Assembly: GCA_028868305.1 (NCBI GenBank)
Contig: JAGWUS010000008.1
Span: forward strand, 1 to 64,000
DNA length: 64,000 nucleotides
Reading direction: 5' to 3'
Source of the DNA: Burkholderiales bacterium
GTDB lineage: Bacteria; Pseudomonadota; Gammaproteobacteria; Burkholderiales; Burkholderiaceae_C
In this document: piece after piece, positions 17,014 through 27,819 of the stretch
Layout: each line of letters starts with the position of its first letter
Numbering within the stretch: position 1 is the first letter of the stretch
Made by a program: the position numbers and the translations under genes
The notes under the pieces: model-generated
Databases searched by the model: none
Seen by the model: only the letters and a program-made list of their open reading frames with translations
Told to the model about the DNA's origin: nothing

Positions 17014-20000
17014 ATGTTGACCCGCCTTGTTCAATTCGCGCTAACCCAGCGGCTGTTCGTGCTGCTGGCCGGTCTTCTGCTAGTGGGTGCCGGATGGTTG
17101 GCGTTCAAAGATTTACCGATTGATGCTTTTCCTGACGTAGCGAGCACCCAGGTCAAAATCATCATGAAGGCACCGGGCATGACGCCCGAAGAAATCGAAA
17201 ACCGCATAGCCCTGCCGATTGAGGTCGAGATGCTGGGTATACCCAAGCAACGCATGCTGCGATCCGTGTCCAAGTACGGTATTGTGGATGTAACCATTGA
17301 TTTTGACGATGGCACCGACATCTATTGGGCGCGCCAACAGGTATCAGAGCGGCTGGCAGGAATCACTGGCGACTTGCCGGAAGGCCTCAGCGGAGGGATG
17401 GCACCCATCACGACTCCGCTAGGTGAAATGTTCCAGTTCACCATCGAAGGCAAAGGTTACAGCCTGGAAGAACGACGTAGCCTGCTCGATTGGGTTATTC
17501 GTCCTGCATTGCGATCTGTCGTGGGCGTAGCGGACGTCAACGCGCTGGGTGGCAAGGTGCGCAACTATGAAGTGCAGCCCGACCTGGTAAAACTGGCGGC
17601 TGTAGGCATTTCGACGGCACAGATCAAAGCCGCTGTCATGGCCAATAACCGGAACGACGGCGCCGGCCGGTTGGGCGAGGGCGATGAAGTGCTGTTGGTG
17701 CGAACCGAGGGCAACATCCGCAACCAGGATGATTTGCGCGCCATTGTTCTAAAGAGCGACAAAGGTGTGCTGGTGCGCTTAGGGGATGTCGCACAGATCC
17801 GCGAAGGTAGCGTAACGCGTTACGGCGTTGTCACCAAAGATGGGAAGGGTGAAGCAGTTGAGGGACTGGTTCTCGGCTTGGCGGGTGCCAATGCCCAAAA
17901 GGTGGTGGAAGGCGTCACGCAGAAGCTGGAAGACTTGAAACCCACCCTGCCCAAGGGCATTGAGATAAAGGTCTTTTACAACCGCGCCAACCTGGTCGAA
18001 AAGGCGGTTGGCACGGTATCGAAGGCGCTAATGGAAGCCACTGTGTTTGTACTGGTTTTGTTGGGCGCTTTTCTTGGCAACCTGCGCGCGGCCATCACGG
18101 TTGCCATGGTGCTGCCGTTGTCTGCATTAGCCACGTTTCTGCTGATGCGTACAACGGGTATGTCTGCCAACTTGATGAGTCTGGGCGGCCTGGCCATCGC
18201 CCTGGGCATGCTGGTGGATGCTGCCGTAGTGGTGGTTGAAAATGTGGTGCAACATTTGGGGCACAACAAAACGGCGGAGAAGCTGCCACGTCTGCATGTG
18301 GTGTTCCGGGCTGTGCGCGAGGTGGCTGCGCCTGTGGCTGCGGGCATGCTGATCATCGTCGTGGTGTTTCTGCCTTTGCTCACTTTGCAGGGACTGGAAG
18401 GAAAATTCTTTGTGCCCGTTGCCTTGACTATTGTGTTTGCACTGGCGAGTTCGCTGGTGCTGTCGCTCACAGTCATACCGGTGCTGGCGTCATACCTGTT
18501 GAAAAAGGTAAATCATGAGGACCCTTGGTTGCCGCGCCACATGCTGAGGCTGTATGAGCCAGCGCTGGCGTTTGCGCTGAAGCGTCAAAGGGTGGTGTTC
18601 GCTATAGCAGGTGCCATGTTGGTGGTCGCGGTAGGCGTTTACATGCTGGTGGGCAAGACCTTCATGCCCACCATGGACGAGGGCGACATCATCGTTGGTA
18701 TCGAGAAGCTGCCTTCTGTCAGCCTAGAAGAGACTGCCGCATTGGACTTGAAAATCCACCAGGCGTTGATGAAAAACATTCCTGAGATCACCGGGGTGGT
18801 GGCCCGCGCGGGATCCGACGAAATCGGCTTAGACCCCATGGGATTGAACCAGACAGACAGCTTTCTTGTCCTCAAGCCCCGTGAGAGTTGGGGCGTGGAC
18901 AGCAAGGAAGCGTTGCTGGACAAGATTCGCACCGTTCTGAACGAAATGCCTGGCGTCTTCTACAGCTTCACCCAGCCCATTGAAATGCGTGTATCCGAGA
19001 TGATCATTGGTGTGCGAGGTGATGTAGCGATAAAGGTCTTTGGCCCTGATCTGACAACTCTCAATGAGCTTGCCGCTCAAATTGTGACCCTGGTCAAGGA
19101 AATACCCGGTAACCAGGATGTCTACACCGTCGAGAACGATGGCGTGCAATACCTGAGGGTGGTAGTAGACCGCATGGCGGCAGGTCGCTACGGTCTCTCG
19201 GTGGAGGATGTGCAGGATGCACTGCGTATTCAGGTCGAAGGACAGCGCGCTGGCACGGTGATCGAAGGCGGTCGACGCATCCCCATTCTTTTGCGTGGAC
19301 CGGACTCTGTACGCATCTCTCCTGCTGACTTTGCAGCACTGCGTATTGCTACAGCAGATGGTCGCAGTGTGCCCCTGGAGTCTCTGGCCAAGTTGGACCG
19401 CGCGAGCGGTCCGGTAAAAATCGAGCGCGAGTTAGGGAGCCGCTACAGCGTCGTCATGACCAATGTCAGCGGCCGCGACCTGGTCGGTTTTGTGGACGAA
19501 GCGCGGGCCAAGGTAACGCAGAGCGTCAAGCTGCCCACCGGCTATCGCATCACCTGGGGCGGGCAATTTGAGAACCAGCAGCGGGCTGCTGCCAGGCTGG
19601 CCCTGGTGGTACCCATGTCACTGGGTTTTATATTCATCATCCTGTTCTCCACCTTTGGCTCGGTACGCCAGGCTTTGCTCGTGCTGTCGAATATTCCATT
19701 CGCCATGGTGGGTGGCATCGTTGCGCTGTGGGCTACTGGTGAATACCTGTCGGTGCCCGCGTCGGTCGGCTTCATTGCCTTGCTGGGCATTGCCGTGCTC
19801 AATGGCGTGGTGCTCGTCAGCTACTTCAACCAGTTGCATGCGGAGGGCCTGTCGCTGCTGGAGTGTGTGACCCAAGGTGCACGGCGGCGATTGCGGCCAG
19901 TCATGATGACCGCTGCAATCACGGCTTTCGGGCTGATACCCTTGCTGTTTGCCAGCGGGCCGGGTTCCGAAATCCAGCGGCCATTGGCCATTGTGGTCAT

Positions 20001-20118
20001 TGGCGGCTTGATCACTGCAACGGCGCTGACGTTGATCCTGCTGCCGATTCTGTATTTGCGATTTGCCCATCCCAAAATCGGTGCAACCCCAGCGGTTGCG
20101 GAGGTGAAACATGTCTAA
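17014..20118 (+). CDS. Heavy-metal efflux RND pump (CzcA/CusA family)
   Basis: MLTRLVQFALTQRLFVLLAGLLLVGAGWLAFKDLPIDAFPDVASTQVKI...; about 1034 aa. Confidence 0.93.
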   Translation: MLTRLVQFALTQRLFVLLAGLLLVGAGWLAFKDLPIDAFPDVASTQVKIIMKAPGMTPEEIENRIALPIEVEMLGIPKQRMLRSVSKYGIVDVTIDFDDGTDIYWARQQVSERLAGITGDLPEGLSGGMAPITTPLGEMFQFTIEGKGYSLEERRSLLDWVIRPALRSVVGVADVNALGGKVRNYEVQPDLVKLAAVGISTAQIKAAVMANNRNDGAGRLGEGDEVLLVRTEGNIRNQDDLRAIVLKSDKGVLVRLGDVAQIREGSVTRYGVVTKDGKGEAVEGLVLGLAGANAQKVVEGVTQKLEDLKPTLPKGIEIKVFYNRANLVEKAVGTVSKALMEATVFVLVLLGAFLGNLRAAITVAMVLPLSALATFLLMRTTGMSANLMSLGGLAIALGMLVDAAVVVVENVVQHLGHNKTAEKLPRLHVVFRAVREVAAPVAAGMLIIVVVFLPLLTLQGLEGKFFVPVALTIVFALASSLVLSLTVIPVLASYLLKKVNHEDPWLPRHMLRLYEPALAFALKRQRVVFAIAGAMLVVAVGVYMLVGKTFMPTMDEGDIIVGIEKLPSVSLEETAALDLKIHQALMKNIPEITGVVARAGSDEIGLDPMGLNQTDSFLVLKPRESWGVDSKEALLDKIRTVLNEMPGVFYSFTQPIEMRVSEMIIGVRGDVAIKVFGPDLTTLNELAAQIVTLVKEIPGNQDVYTVENDGVQYLRVVVDRMAAGRYGLSVEDVQDALRIQVEGQRAGTVIEGGRRIPILLRGPDSVRISPADFAALRIATADGRSVPLESLAKLDRASGPVKIERELGSRYSVVMTNVSGRDLVGFVDEARAKVTQSVKLPTGYRITWGGQFENQQRAAARLALVVPMSLGFIFIILFSTFGSVRQALLVLSNIPFAMVGGIVALWATGEYLSVPASVGFIALLGIAVLNGVVLVSYFNQLHAEGLSLLECVTQGARRRLRPVMMTAAITAFGLIPLLFASGPGSEIQRPLAIVVIGGLITATALTLILLPILYLRFAHPKIGATPAVAEVKHV

Positions 20119-20413
20119 CTACTGTTTGGTGCTGGTATGCCCGCCGGAAATAGAAGAGAAGTTGCTGGATACGCTGTTGCTGATTGCTGGCGACGAAGTA
20201 TTCACCAGCACGCCGACCTTCAGCCACGGTACTGCCCATGGTGACATGGCCAATCTGGAGCAAGTCATGGGGCGCGCCCGTTCCGTGCGCGTCGAAATTC
20301 TGGTGACCGAAGAGGAAATGTCAAAGCTGCTGGAGACTTTGCGGATATCGCTCGCGGGAACCGGTTTACGTTATTGGGCCTCGCCACTGGCGGCCAAAGG
20401 AGTCATTGAATGA
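20111..20413 (+). CDS. DUF3240 family protein (PII/CutA-like fold)
   Basis: MSNYCLVLVCPPEIEEKLLDTLLLIAGDEVFTSTPTFSHGTAHGDMANLEQVMGRARSVRVEIL. Confidence 0.75.
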   Translation: MSNYCLVLVCPPEIEEKLLDTLLLIAGDEVFTSTPTFSHGTAHGDMANLEQVMGRARSVRVEILVTEEEMSKLLETLRISLAGTGLRYWASPLAAKGVIE

Positions 20414-21660
20414 AACCCTGGATTGCCGCAGCGAGCTTTTTGCTTGCCGCTCCCCTATTTGCTTCGGATTTAGCGTCGCCGGGTGATCTGCCCAGCGCGG
20501 AGCAGGTCCATATAGCCGTCGAACAAGACCCCGCAGTTAACCAGGCGCGGCATGGCGTACAGGCATCGACCCACTCCGCAGCCATGTTGGCTGCGTCGCC
20601 CTACGAGTGGATAGCGGGAACGACCGCCCAGCGCCGCCGCATTGATGGCGCCGGCACTTCGGACGAATGGAATCTGAGACTCGAACGAACCGTGCGTATC
20701 GGTGGCAAGGCGGACTTGGACCGTGACCTGGGCAATATTGGCTCACAGATTGCAAAAGCCCAGCTTAGCGCAGCACGCAACGAGACGGCACGTCAATTAC
20801 TTGATTTGTGGTTGGACTGGCTCACTGCCCGACAAACCAAGGCGTTGTTGGGCGAGCAGGTGCAGTTTGCAGAATCCAATGCTGCGGTGGTGGACAAGCG
20901 CCGCAAGGCCGGTGACGCTTCCATGCTGGACCTGAATGTGGCCAAAGGAGACCTTGCTGAGGTACAACGCCTGTCCAGCATGGCCGCATCCAACGAGGCC
21001 AAGGCCCAGGCCACATTGCGCATCCGCTTTCCCAACCTCCCGTTGGAACCGCGATCACTGTCAGAACCATTGCCCCTGGAGCGAGACGAAACGCAGTGGC
21101 GTGCGCTAATCCAGAACAACAGTGACATGTTGCAAGTGGCACAATTGGCCTTGAAAAAAGCCGAGCTGACGGCGGAACGGTTGCGGAAAGATCGTCTACC
21201 AGACCCGACCGTTGGAGTCTTCACAGCATCAGAAGGTGCAGGCACCGAACGCATTGTTGGACTGAGTCTGAGTATCCCTCTGGGAGGGACCTACCGAACC
21301 CAAAGTGCCATGGAGGCGCTACAACAAGTCGAAGTGGCTCGCGCGGGAACAGAAAGGCAAATCCGAGACCTGGATGTACAAATCGCTACACTTATAGGTG
21401 ACGCGACCAGCAGCTATGAGAGCTGGCATTCTGCTGAACAATCAGCTGGGACAGCTCGGGATACCGCTCGTTTGACCCATAGAGCCTTCAGTCTAGGCGA
21501 AGCGGACTTGCAAACACTGATATTGGTTCGGCGACAATCTGTGGACGCAGCGAATGCGGCGGTTGTGGCGCGTACCGATGCACTGCGTGCAAGATACCGA
21601 CTACTGATTCAGGCCGGGCTTTTATGGGCGCTGGCCCAAAAACCGCTTCCGGAAAATTAG
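20410..21660 (+). CDS. TolC family outer-membrane efflux protein (CzcC-like)
   Basis: Two repeated coiled-coil OEP segments; last gene of the RND cluster. Confidence 0.85.
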   Translation: MKPWIAAASFLLAAPLFASDLASPGDLPSAEQVHIAVEQDPAVNQARHGVQASTHSAAMLAASPYEWIAGTTAQRRRIDGAGTSDEWNLRLERTVRIGGKADLDRDLGNIGSQIAKAQLSAARNETARQLLDLWLDWLTARQTKALLGEQVQFAESNAAVVDKRRKAGDASMLDLNVAKGDLAEVQRLSSMAASNEAKAQATLRIRFPNLPLEPRSLSEPLPLERDETQWRALIQNNSDMLQVAQLALKKAELTAERLRKDRLPDPTVGVFTASEGAGTERIVGLSLSIPLGGTYRTQSAMEALQQVEVARAGTERQIRDLDVQIATLIGDATSSYESWHSAEQSAGTARDTARLTHRAFSLGEADLQTLILVRRQSVDAANAAVVARTDALRARYRLLIQAGLLWALAQKPLPEN

Positions 21661-21833
21661 CTGATTTTGGCAAAACCTCAGGTACGCTCGCCTCAGTTGC
21701 GTCCAATCGATCAGTAGCGCCGGCGTGGTTTATAGCCAAAAGGAAAGACCGTCATTGTGCCCGCTGCAACGATGTTCCACCATGGTTATGCCCTTTTCTA
21801 TGACAAGCGACAGGGGAAATCCCGGCCGCCAGC

Positions 21834-21870
21834 ACAAAAAAAGGCCGGGTGCCTTGTGGGCAACCCGGCC
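21834..21870 (-). terminator. Rho-independent terminator of aceA
   Basis: Minus strand GGCCGGGTTGCCCACAAGGCACCCGGCCTTTTTTT. Confidence 0.85.
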
Positions 21871-21890
21871 GCGATTCCATAGCAGTTAGC

Positions 21891-23207
21891 TCAGTGGAAC
21901 TGCTCTTCTTCAGTAGAACCGGTCAGAGCCTTCACAGAAGATGAACCACCCTGGATTACGGTGGTTACGTCGTCGAAGTAACCCACACCTACTTCCTGCT
22001 GGTGCGACACGAAGGTGTAACCCTTTTCGCGGGCAGCGAACTCAGGCTCCTGCACCATTTCGGTGTAGTGCTTCATGCCTTCGCCCTGTGCGTAAGCATG
22101 GGCAAACTGGAATGTGTTGAACCAGTTGATGTGGATACCCGCCAGCGTGATGAACTGGTACTTATAGCCCAGTGCAGACAAATCTTCCTGGAAGGAAGCG
22201 ATCTGCGAATCCGACAGGTTCTTCTTCCAGTTGAAGGAAGGCGAGCAGTTGTAGGACAACAGCTTGCCTGGGCACTCTTTGAGCACGGCCTGAGCGAATT
22301 CACGGGCAAAGCCGATATCTGGCACGCCAGTTTCGCACCACACCAGGTCGGCGTAGGGAGCGTAAGCAACGCCACGGCTGATGGACTGCTCCAGGCCGTT
22401 CTTGACGCGGTAGAAACCTTCTTGCGTGCGTTCGCCAGTGATGAAAGGCTTGTCGTTCGCGTCGTAGTCGCTGGTGATCAGGTTGGCAGCTTCTGCATCG
22501 GTACGGGCCAAGATGATGGTGGGCACGCCCATCGTGTCTGCCGCGAAACGTGCAGCGATCAGCTTTTCGATGGCTTCGCGGGTGGGAACGAGCACCTTGC
22601 CGCCCATGTGGCCGCACTTCTTCACGGCAGCCAGTTGGTCTTCAAAGTGAACGCCAGCAGCGCCCGCTGTGATCATGTTCTTCATCAGTTCGAAAGCGTT
22701 CAACACGCCACCGAAACCGGCTTCCGCATCGGCCACGATGGGCAGAAAGAAGTCGATGAATTCCTTGTCACCGGGGTTGATGCCACGTCCCCACTGGATT
22801 TCGTCCGCGCGCTTGAAGGTGTTGTTGATGCGGCGAACCATGGTGGGAACCGAGTCGTAGGCGTACAGCGACTGGTCGGGGTACATCGTCTCGGAGGTGT
22901 TGCCGTCGGCAGCGACTTGCCAGCCAGACAGGTACACGGCTTCCAGGCCGGCCTTGGCTTGTTGCATGGCTTGACCGGCACTGATCGCGCCAAAGGCATT
23001 CACGTAGCCCTTTTTGGCGCCGCCATTCACCTTGGCCCACAGCTTCTCAGCGCCGTGCTTGGCCAGGGTGTATTCAGGCTGAACGCTGCCGCGCAGACGA
23101 ACCACGTCAGCAGCAGAGTAGCCGCGCTTCACACCCTTCCAGCGGGGGTTGGTTGCCCAGTCTTTTTCCAGAGCGGCTATTTGTTGTTCACGGGTCAGTT
23201 GAGTCAT
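21891..23207 (-). CDS. aceA: Isocitrate lyase
   Basis: 438 aa; [18 protein letters not shown] signature; [14 protein letters not shown]. Confidence 0.97.
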   Translation of the reverse strand: MTQLTREQQIAALEKDWATNPRWKGVKRGYSAADVVRLRGSVQPEYTLAKHGAEKLWAKVNGGAKKGYVNAFGAISAGQAMQQAKAGLEAVYLSGWQVAADGNTSETMYPDQSLYAYDSVPTMVRRINNTFKRADEIQWGRGINPGDKEFIDFFLPIVADAEAGFGGVLNAFELMKNMITAGAAGVHFEDQLAAVKKCGHMGGKVLVPTREAIEKLIAARFAADTMGVPTIILARTDAEAANLITSDYDANDKPFITGERTQEGFYRVKNGLEQSISRGVAYAPYADLVWCETGVPDIGFAREFAQAVLKECPGKLLSYNCSPSFNWKKNLSDSQIASFQEDLSALGYKYQFITLAGIHINWFNTFQFAHAYAQGEGMKHYTEMVQEPEFAAREKGYTFVSHQQEVGVGYFDDVTTVIQGGSSSVKALTGSTEEEQFH

Positions 23208-23280
23208 GTAATCACTCCTAAGTTGAAAAATCGTTCCACTGTTTGCCTATGCAATTCCAGCGCCTGTGTGTGAATTCTAA

Positions 23281-23324
23281 GTCTTATATAAGACCAGAAT
23301 TACATCTTATGTCTTATATAAGAC
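23281..23324. promoter_or_regulatory. Two identical 14-bp palindromes GTCTTATATAAGAC upstream of aceA (candidate operator)
   Basis: GTCTTATATAAGAC at 23281-23294 and 23311-23324, 30 bp centre to centre. Confidence 0.75.
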
Positions 23325-23497
23325 TTAAATTTTTCTTTTTAAAATCAAACACTTAAATAAGGCAATTTGTAATGTGCAACCTTATTTTTGCAATATGAAA
23401 ATAACTCAATAGAAATTGAGGCGAGCTTGCCGCAAAAAAGCAACCCCCGAATGCAAAACGAGGCACCAAGGCCTCGTCTTATGGAGCACTACCAGCG

Positions 23498-24802
23498 TCA
23501 GGAAAGTACCTGGTCCAATATCTCCATGGCTTCCGTAAACACAGTGTCCTCAATCGTCAACGGGAACAGAAATCGAACTACGTTTCCATGCACACCACAG
23601 GTGAGCAACAGCAGCCCCTTCTTGAGCGCCGCCTGCTGCACCTTTTTGGTCATATCAGCATCAGGGGCGCCAGTCTCCGGGTGCACGAACTCACAGGCCA
23701 CCATAGCACCTAGCGCCCGAATGTCTCCCATGCAATTGTTACGCTCTTTGGCAGCCTGTAGGTGCTGGGTTAGCCGCTGACCCAATACGTTCGCCCTATC
23801 ACACAGCCTCTCTTCATGCATAACATCCAGGACTGCATGTGCTGCCGCTACCGCAAGTGGGTTGCCCGCATAGGTTCCGCCCAATCCACCCGGATTGGGG
23901 GCATCCATGATCTCTGCGCGCCCCACCACAGCCGACAGCGTAGTGCCCCCAGCCATGCTCTTGGCCATGGTCATGATGTCCGGTGACACACCGTAGTGCT
24001 CCATCGCAAACATCTTGCCTGTACGCGCAAAACCGGTCTGCACCTCATCTGCTATCAACAAAATCCCATGCTGGTCGCAAAGTTGACGCAGCCACTGGAC
24101 CGCTTCCGCCTGAATGGGATTGAAGCCCCCCTCACCCTGCACTGGCTCAAAAATAATGGCGGCAACACGGCTTGGCTCGATATCGCATTTGAACAACTGC
24201 TCCACCGCGCTCTTGACCTGCGCTAGGTCCGCACAATGGCACGGAAACGGTGCGTGATAGATCTCCGGTGCAAAAGGCCCAAAGCCGGCCTTATAGGGCT
24301 GCACCTTACCGGTGAGAGCCACGGCAAACATGCTGCGGCCATGGAAAGCCCCACCGAACGCGATGACACCACTGCGCTTGGTGTGGGAGCGCGCTATCTT
24401 GATTGCATTTTCAACGGCCTCAGCGCCGGTAGAAAAGAATGCCGTTTTTTTGGCGCCATCGATAGGTGCGATAGCGTTGATGCGTTCGGCCAAAGAAACA
24501 TACTCCGCATAGGGCACAACTTGATAACAACTGTGGGTAAACCGCTGTAACTGCGCGGCAATGGCCGCCTGCACCTTGGGATGTACATGCCCAGTGTTCA
24601 GCACTGCAATGCCACCTGCAAAGTCAACGTACCGACGACCTTCAATATCCCAGAACTCAGCGTTCTTGGCATGGTCGATAAAGAAGTCGCCCATCACGGC
24701 CACACCGCGTGGCGTAGCAGCCAGTCGACGTGCGTGCCATTCGGCATTTGTACCAGCGCCAGAGACGGCAGACAGTACGCCCTGATTCAAAACTGCGTTC
24801 AT
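23498..24802 (-). CDS. gabT: 4-aminobutyrate aminotransferase
   Basis: AFGGAFHGRSMFAVALTGKVQPYK...EPVQGEGGFNPIQ...LIADEVQTGFARTGKMFAMEHYGVSPDIMTMAKSMAGG. Confidence 0.92.
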   Translation of the reverse strand: MNAVLNQGVLSAVSGAGTNAEWHARRLAATPRGVAVMGDFFIDHAKNAEFWDIEGRRYVDFAGGIAVLNTGHVHPKVQAAIAAQLQRFTHSCYQVVPYAEYVSLAERINAIAPIDGAKKTAFFSTGAEAVENAIKIARSHTKRSGVIAFGGAFHGRSMFAVALTGKVQPYKAGFGPFAPEIYHAPFPCHCADLAQVKSAVEQLFKCDIEPSRVAAIIFEPVQGEGGFNPIQAEAVQWLRQLCDQHGILLIADEVQTGFARTGKMFAMEHYGVSPDIMTMAKSMAGGTTLSAVVGRAEIMDAPNPGGLGGTYAGNPLAVAAAHAVLDVMHEERLCDRANVLGQRLTQHLQAAKERNNCMGDIRALGAMVACEFVHPETGAPDADMTKKVQQAALKKGLLLLTCGVHGNVVRFLFPLTIEDTVFTEAMEILDQVLS

Positions 24803-24852
24803 GTTTTTCCCTTGTTCAATCAATATTTACCGCTGTCGCATTGATGCCCGCG

Positions 24853-26334
24853 TTACACGGGAGAGTCAATACGGATCCAGGTTGTTTTGGTTTCGGTGTA
24901 CTTGTCAAAAGCGTGCAGGGATTTGTCACGCCCTACTCCACTCTGTTTGAAGCCACCAAATGGCACGGTGATGTCATCTTCGTCGTACTGGTTGACGTGC
25001 ACCGTGCCCGCCCTCAAGGCCCGCGCCACGCCATGGGCCTTGTTCAGGTCACTGGTCCACACGCCCGCCTGCAGTCCATACACACTGGCGTTCGCCTGCC
25101 GCACAACGTCCGCCGTATCGGTGAAAGAAAGCACCGACAACACAGGGCCGAAAATTTCTTCGCGCGCAACTGTCATCTCCGGTGTGACGCCATCAAAGAT
25201 GGTGGGCTGTACATAGCACCCTCCCGATTCCACCAGTGCCTGCTCACCACCTGCGATCAGTTTGGCGCCTTCGGACTTGCCGCTCTCGATATAACGCATC
25301 ACCGTACTGAGTTGAATCTTGTCGACCACCGCACCCATCACCGTATCCGGCTTGGTAGGATCCGCGGGTGCATAGCCCGGCACCAATTTCAGAGCCTTTT
25401 CAAGAAAACGCTCCTTGATACTGGCTTCGACAAATAGCCGTGACGGCGCGTTGCAACTTTCTCCCTGGTTAAAGAAGATGCTGCCCACCGCAGCCTCCAC
25501 CGCCTTGTCCAGATTGGGGCAATCCGCAAAAACAATATTGGGAGACTTACCCCCCAACTCAGTCCACGCACGCTTGAGATTGCTTTGACCCGCCATCACG
25601 TGGATTTGTTTACCCACCCGTGTGGAGCCGGTAAACGCGATGCAATCCACATCCATGTGCAGGGCCAATGGTGAACCCGCTTCCGGGCCGTACCCAGTAA
25701 CCACATTGAATACACCATCCGGAATTCCTGCCTCCAGTGCAAGCTCGGCGAGACGCAAAGCGGTCAGCGGCGACTTCTCGCTGGGCTTGAGCACGACAGA
25801 ATTGCCGGCTGCCAAAGCTGGGGCAATCTTCCATGACGCCATGATCATCGGGTAGTTCCACGGGACGATCACGCCGACCACACCGACTGGTTCTCGGGTG
25901 ATCAAAGCTAAAGCGGTGCTGGGTGTAGGCGCGATCTCGTCGTAAATCTTGTCCACCGCCTCGCCATACCAGCGAATGCAGTTGGCCGCGCTATTGACGT
26001 CCACAGCGCGCGCGTACTTGACGGGTTTTCCCATATCGAGCGTTTCCGTCAGGGCCAGTTCCTCGCCATGCTGCTGGATCAAGTCGGCAAACTGCATCAT
26101 GAGGCGCTTGCGCTGTGCCGGTGCCTTGCCACTCCAGCGCTTGTCGTCAAATGCTGTGCGTGCCGCTGCGACTGCAGCATCAACATCTGTTGCACCGCAT
26201 CGCGCAACCTGGGTCAGAACTCTGCCATCCACTGGAGAGATACATTCAAAATGCTGCCCGTCCGCAGCAGCCACGCGCTTGCCATTGATCAACGCACGGC
26301 CATCAAATTTGGGGGAAATTGTCGACATAGTCAA
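24853..26334 (-). CDS. puuC: Aldehyde dehydrogenase (gamma-glutamyl-gamma-aminobutyraldehyde dehydrogenase-like)
   Basis: NAD-ALDH motifs VIVPWNYP, TELGGKSPNIVFADC, FFNQGESCNAPSRL; in polyamine cluster. Confidence 0.8.
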   Translation of the reverse strand: MTMSTISPKFDGRALINGKRVAAADGQHFECISPVDGRVLTQVARCGATDVDAAVAAARTAFDDKRWSGKAPAQRKRLMMQFADLIQQHGEELALTETLDMGKPVKYARAVDVNSAANCIRWYGEAVDKIYDEIAPTPSTALALITREPVGVVGVIVPWNYPMIMASWKIAPALAAGNSVVLKPSEKSPLTALRLAELALEAGIPDGVFNVVTGYGPEAGSPLALHMDVDCIAFTGSTRVGKQIHVMAGQSNLKRAWTELGGKSPNIVFADCPNLDKAVEAAVGSIFFNQGESCNAPSRLFVEASIKERFLEKALKLVPGYAPADPTKPDTVMGAVVDKIQLSTVMRYIESGKSEGAKLIAGGEQALVESGGCYVQPTIFDGVTPEMTVAREEIFGPVLSVLSFTDTADVVRQANASVYGLQAGVWTSDLNKAHGVARALRAGTVHVNQYDEDDITVPFGGFKQSGVGRDKSLHAFDKYTETKTTWIRIDSPV

Positions 26335-26414
26335 AACTCACTTTTTTACTGAAGAGCGCCTAGTGGACTGTCTCTGCATTGCACAAATGGCACCATTGCC
26401 AGGCTCAAATACAA

Positions 26415-26440
26415 ACGGGGCGGCATTGCTGCCACCCCGT
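26415..26440 (-). terminator. Hairpin terminator between porin and aldehyde dehydrogenase genes
   Basis: Minus strand ACGGGGTGGCA-GCAA-TGCCGCCCCGTTTGTATTT. Confidence 0.6.
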
Positions 26441-26469
26441 CGAAATTAAGGAGCCGGAATCTCAAATAG

Positions 26470-27774
26470 TTAGAACGACAGGACCACTGAAGTCCCAATA
26501 AATTTCTTGCTCTTTGTCAGGATTCCGTTGGCATCGGTGAAGTTGTTTCCAGTGGATTCATCCATGCGGTACTCAAGTTTCCATTGCGTATTTGCATTAA
26601 TCTGATAATTGGTTCCCAAACTAAGCCGAGTCAAATTTGCACCTTGATTGGGATCCGTCGCAAAGCCACTCGCATCCAATTCTGCACCTAATCCGATATC
26701 TGGACTTCCACCGTTATAGGCATAGGTACCACCACCGTTCTTCCTATTTTCGATCATATCTGCGCGGGCTAGCAATTGCAGACGCGGTGTCAACTTGTAA
26801 CCCACCAATGTTGAAACACCTGTCCACCCAGCGTCCCCCCCATTCGAAGCAGCATTCCGCTGCGAGCCGAATGACAGTTGACCGTTGAAGGCCCAGTCTC
26901 CGTGGGTATAGCCACCATCCAATGCCATAACGCTGAAATTACGGTTGACAGATCCATGATTGCCGGAGAATCCAACGTAGGCATATTCGTTAATAAACCA
27001 GTCTGCTCGATAGACAAGAGCGATTGACCTCGTATTCGAATTATTCGCAGCACTAGACAGTGCAGTTTTCAAAGATGGCGTAGTGTCATAGGCCGCAGCA
27101 TCTACGTTACCGACCATCCACTTGAATACGTATTTCCCGTTATCCAGCGTATGTGCCATTCCAAGCCCACTGTAAGCCGTTGCACCCAACAATTCGAACA
27201 GCGCATTGTGCGTAATAAGTTGATTGCCCAATAATGCACTAGAGTTGGCAAAGTAGAACTCATACCCTTGCCAGTCCGGGATCAGCCCGCCAATCAAACG
27301 TGTCTGCTTTGAGAGTGGAACTGATATCGAGGCCTCATGCACAGGGGCAGTGGCGCCAGGCACCAAACGCAGAGTCCAATCAACGCCCTCGCCATCCTGA
27401 CTTTCCTTTGTAAACTGCAACATTGCAACTTCATCCAAATTTCCGGCGGAAGCAGCAAATGTATGTTCACGCTTCAGGTCGTCGTATTTGAATGCTGCTT
27501 CGATGGTGCCATTGATCTTGACTCCCTTCAATCCAGCCTTCTCATTTGTATCCTCCGCCAACTCCAATTTCTGTTCCAGACGATTGACCTGCTGCTCCAA
27601 TGACGTGTTCTCTGCCTTGGTGTTCATGGCCTCGACCTTTTGCTGCAGAGACTGCAATTGTGCTTTCAGTGCAGAAATTTCCTTCTGCAAATCAGCAGCA
27701 GACTGAGCCTGCGCACTGACCCAGGGCAATGCACTTGCGAGCGCGACTACGATTAATTTTCTTTGAAAGCTCAT
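26470..27774 (-). CDS. Porin with N-terminal coiled coil (DcaP-like)
   Basis: MSFQRKLIVVALASALPWVSAQAQSAADLQKEISALKAQLQSLQQKVEAM...; beta-barrel pattern ending in ...TSVVLSF. Confidence 0.8.
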   Translation of the reverse strand: MSFQRKLIVVALASALPWVSAQAQSAADLQKEISALKAQLQSLQQKVEAMNTKAENTSLEQQVNRLEQKLELAEDTNEKAGLKGVKINGTIEAAFKYDDLKREHTFAASAGNLDEVAMLQFTKESQDGEGVDWTLRLVPGATAPVHEASISVPLSKQTRLIGGLIPDWQGYEFYFANSSALLGNQLITHNALFELLGATAYSGLGMAHTLDNGKYVFKWMVGNVDAAAYDTTPSLKTALSSAANNSNTRSIALVYRADWFINEYAYVGFSGNHGSVNRNFSVMALDGGYTHGDWAFNGQLSFGSQRNAASNGGDAGWTGVSTLVGYKLTPRLQLLARADMIENRKNGGGTYAYNGGSPDIGLGAELDASGFATDPNQGANLTRLSLGTNYQINANTQWKLEYRMDESTGNNFTDANGILTKSKKFIGTSVVLSF

Positions 27775-27819
27775 CTCATACTCCTGATTTAAATCGAAAC
27801 CACACAAAACGATACCCAC

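Noticed and set aside
22002-23273. 423-aa plus-strand ORF opposite aceA
   Set aside because: Antisense shadow of isocitrate lyase.
26377-26414. TGGCAC/TTGC-like sigma-54 element upstream of the aldehyde dehydrogenase gene
   Set aside because: Spacing between GG and GC elements is wrong.
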